NCBI GenBank assembly: GCA_008933995.1
Contig: WARS01000031.1
Location: forward strand, 2,508,001 to 2,572,000
Length of the DNA: 64,000 nucleotides
From: Datnioides undecimradiatus
Taxonomy: Eukaryota > Chordata > Actinopteri > Lobotiformes > Datnioididae
Direction: 5' to 3'
A model generated the notes under the pieces. That model was not told the DNA's origin, did no database searches, and saw only the letters and a list, made by a program, of their open reading frames with translations. Below, piece after piece: positions 63,084 to 64,000 of this stretch. The translations under genes and the position numbers were made by a program. The stretch's first letter is position 1, and every line of letters begins with the position of its first letter.

Positions 63084-64000
63084 CTCACTTTCCATCAGTC
63101 GGGAGACGCTCTACAGTCTGGATCTCAGGAAAAAGACCATTTATCTATGATTGAAATTGGGGCACGTACAGCACCCGTTCCCTGTGTGGCGTAAGGAAAT
63201 TCTGCTCCGTCTGTAAAATCACATGGTGACATCATTTCTTTTGGATCCTCTATTCATTTTAACAGAACTGCAGTTTTGCAAAGCAAAACTTTGCACAAAA
63301 CACAAGTCAGTGTTTCATAATTTTGCAAAGTAAGACAGTCACTAACTGTTTGCGCTGTTTGCATCATAGCTGACTAAAAGTAAACAAGGTAGACTCTCGT
63401 CTGATTTTCATCTCATCTGGACAAGAATGTAATAGTATTGCGACATACTGTGCTGTTCCATTTGTTATTACAGAAAATAAGGTACATTTTGTCCCATTAG
63501 ATTTCTGTGTACAGAACAAAACACTCATTTTTTTTTCTAATTCCAGGCAGTAAATAGTTAACTGTGACCCCAGTAAGACAGATATGTGCTGCAGGGAGGA
63601 AAGTCCAGCATTACTGCTTTGGGTATTTGCAAGAGGTCACAGAGAGGTCACCTGCCTTACTTTATTATCTTGTGGGTTTTTTTCATTATTTAAAAAGCTG
63701 AAGTTGTTAAGTCAAGCACAAGTTTTTGTCATCACAAGGTGCATTGCTTGCTATTGCTATTTTTCACTATGGTTTTCTGTTCCGATTACAAAATAAAATA
63801 AACAACCCTCAGTTATCAAAATTGCCAACTTCATGTCAAAACAAATGACTAAGCACAGTGTGTGACAGACAAACAAGACCAGGTCAGTTGTTTTCTGTTG
63901 TGTTTTATACAAACACTTAAGTGTGAACAAATAGCTATACACACTTATAGTGTAACTATAAGTGTGTGTATGTGAAAACTGACACACGTTGTACAACACA
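63084..64000. other. Upstream region of hp
   Basis: No gene recognised. Several C/EBP-like TTGCAAAG or TTGCACAAA motifs cluster at about 63275-63330 and could be distal parts of the hp control region. Open frames of 70-80 codons have no recognised similarity. Confidence 0.5.

Overview
This window comes from a vertebrate nuclear genome, almost certainly a ray-finned (teleost) fish. Genes are split by GT-AG introns, microsatellites are abundant, and there is a fish-type Tc1 transposon plus 3' ends of L2-type LINEs. All five protein genes are most similar to vertebrate families, and I placed them by translating and splicing them by eye. No prokaryotic features, CRISPR arrays, rRNAs or tRNAs were seen.

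Layout: (1) 1-18.2 kb holds ankrd11 on the + strand. Its first coding exon(s) lie outside the window; the ten exons from 4792 to 16907 encode 2,776 residues, ending at the natural C-terminus. One intron carries a decayed antisense Tc1 element, and next to it sits an 18-base match to the Tn5/Nextera mosaic end, which looks like an assembly artefact. (2) 18.2-22.8 kb is an extended 3' UTR or intergenic stretch with extra poly(A) signals. (3) 22849-34476 (+) is slc22a31, an orphan organic-ion-transporter-family gene of nine exons and 628 aa. (4) 36960-43267 (-) is dpep1, a GPI-anchored zinc dipeptidase of ten exons and 424 aa. A near-identical extra copy of its exon 9 lies beyond the 3' end of the gene, at 35.75-36.18 kb. 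(5) 46834-49069 (+) is a cytosolic sulfotransferase (six exons, 300 aa), probably sult5a1. (6) 49.1-59.0 kb is a gene-poor interval with retroelement tails and possible conserved non-coding blocks. (7) 59121-62904 (-) is haptoglobin, complete in four exons (313 aa). It is a catalytically dead serine-protease homologue whose start codon sits in a tiny coding exon behind a TATA box with STAT- and C/EBP-like sites. (8) 62.9-64 kb is the upstream region of haptoglobin.

The genes do not form one pathway. ankrd11 is a chromatin co-regulator, slc22a31 a membrane transporter, dpep1 a surface peptidase, the SULT a conjugating enzyme and hp a plasma haemoglobin scavenger. ankrd11, slc22a31, dpep1 and Sult5a1 are neighbours in mammals too (human 16q24.3 and the matching mouse segment), so this is a rearranged but conserved block, joined here to hp, which maps to 16q22 in human.

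I found no convincing new multi-gene system. The observations most worth a second look are the adapter remnant, the displaced dpep1 exon copy, a small intron inside the ankrd11 giant exon, the hp promoter and start structure, repeated perfect kappa-B motifs near dpep1, and one unassigned open segment near 45.2 kb.
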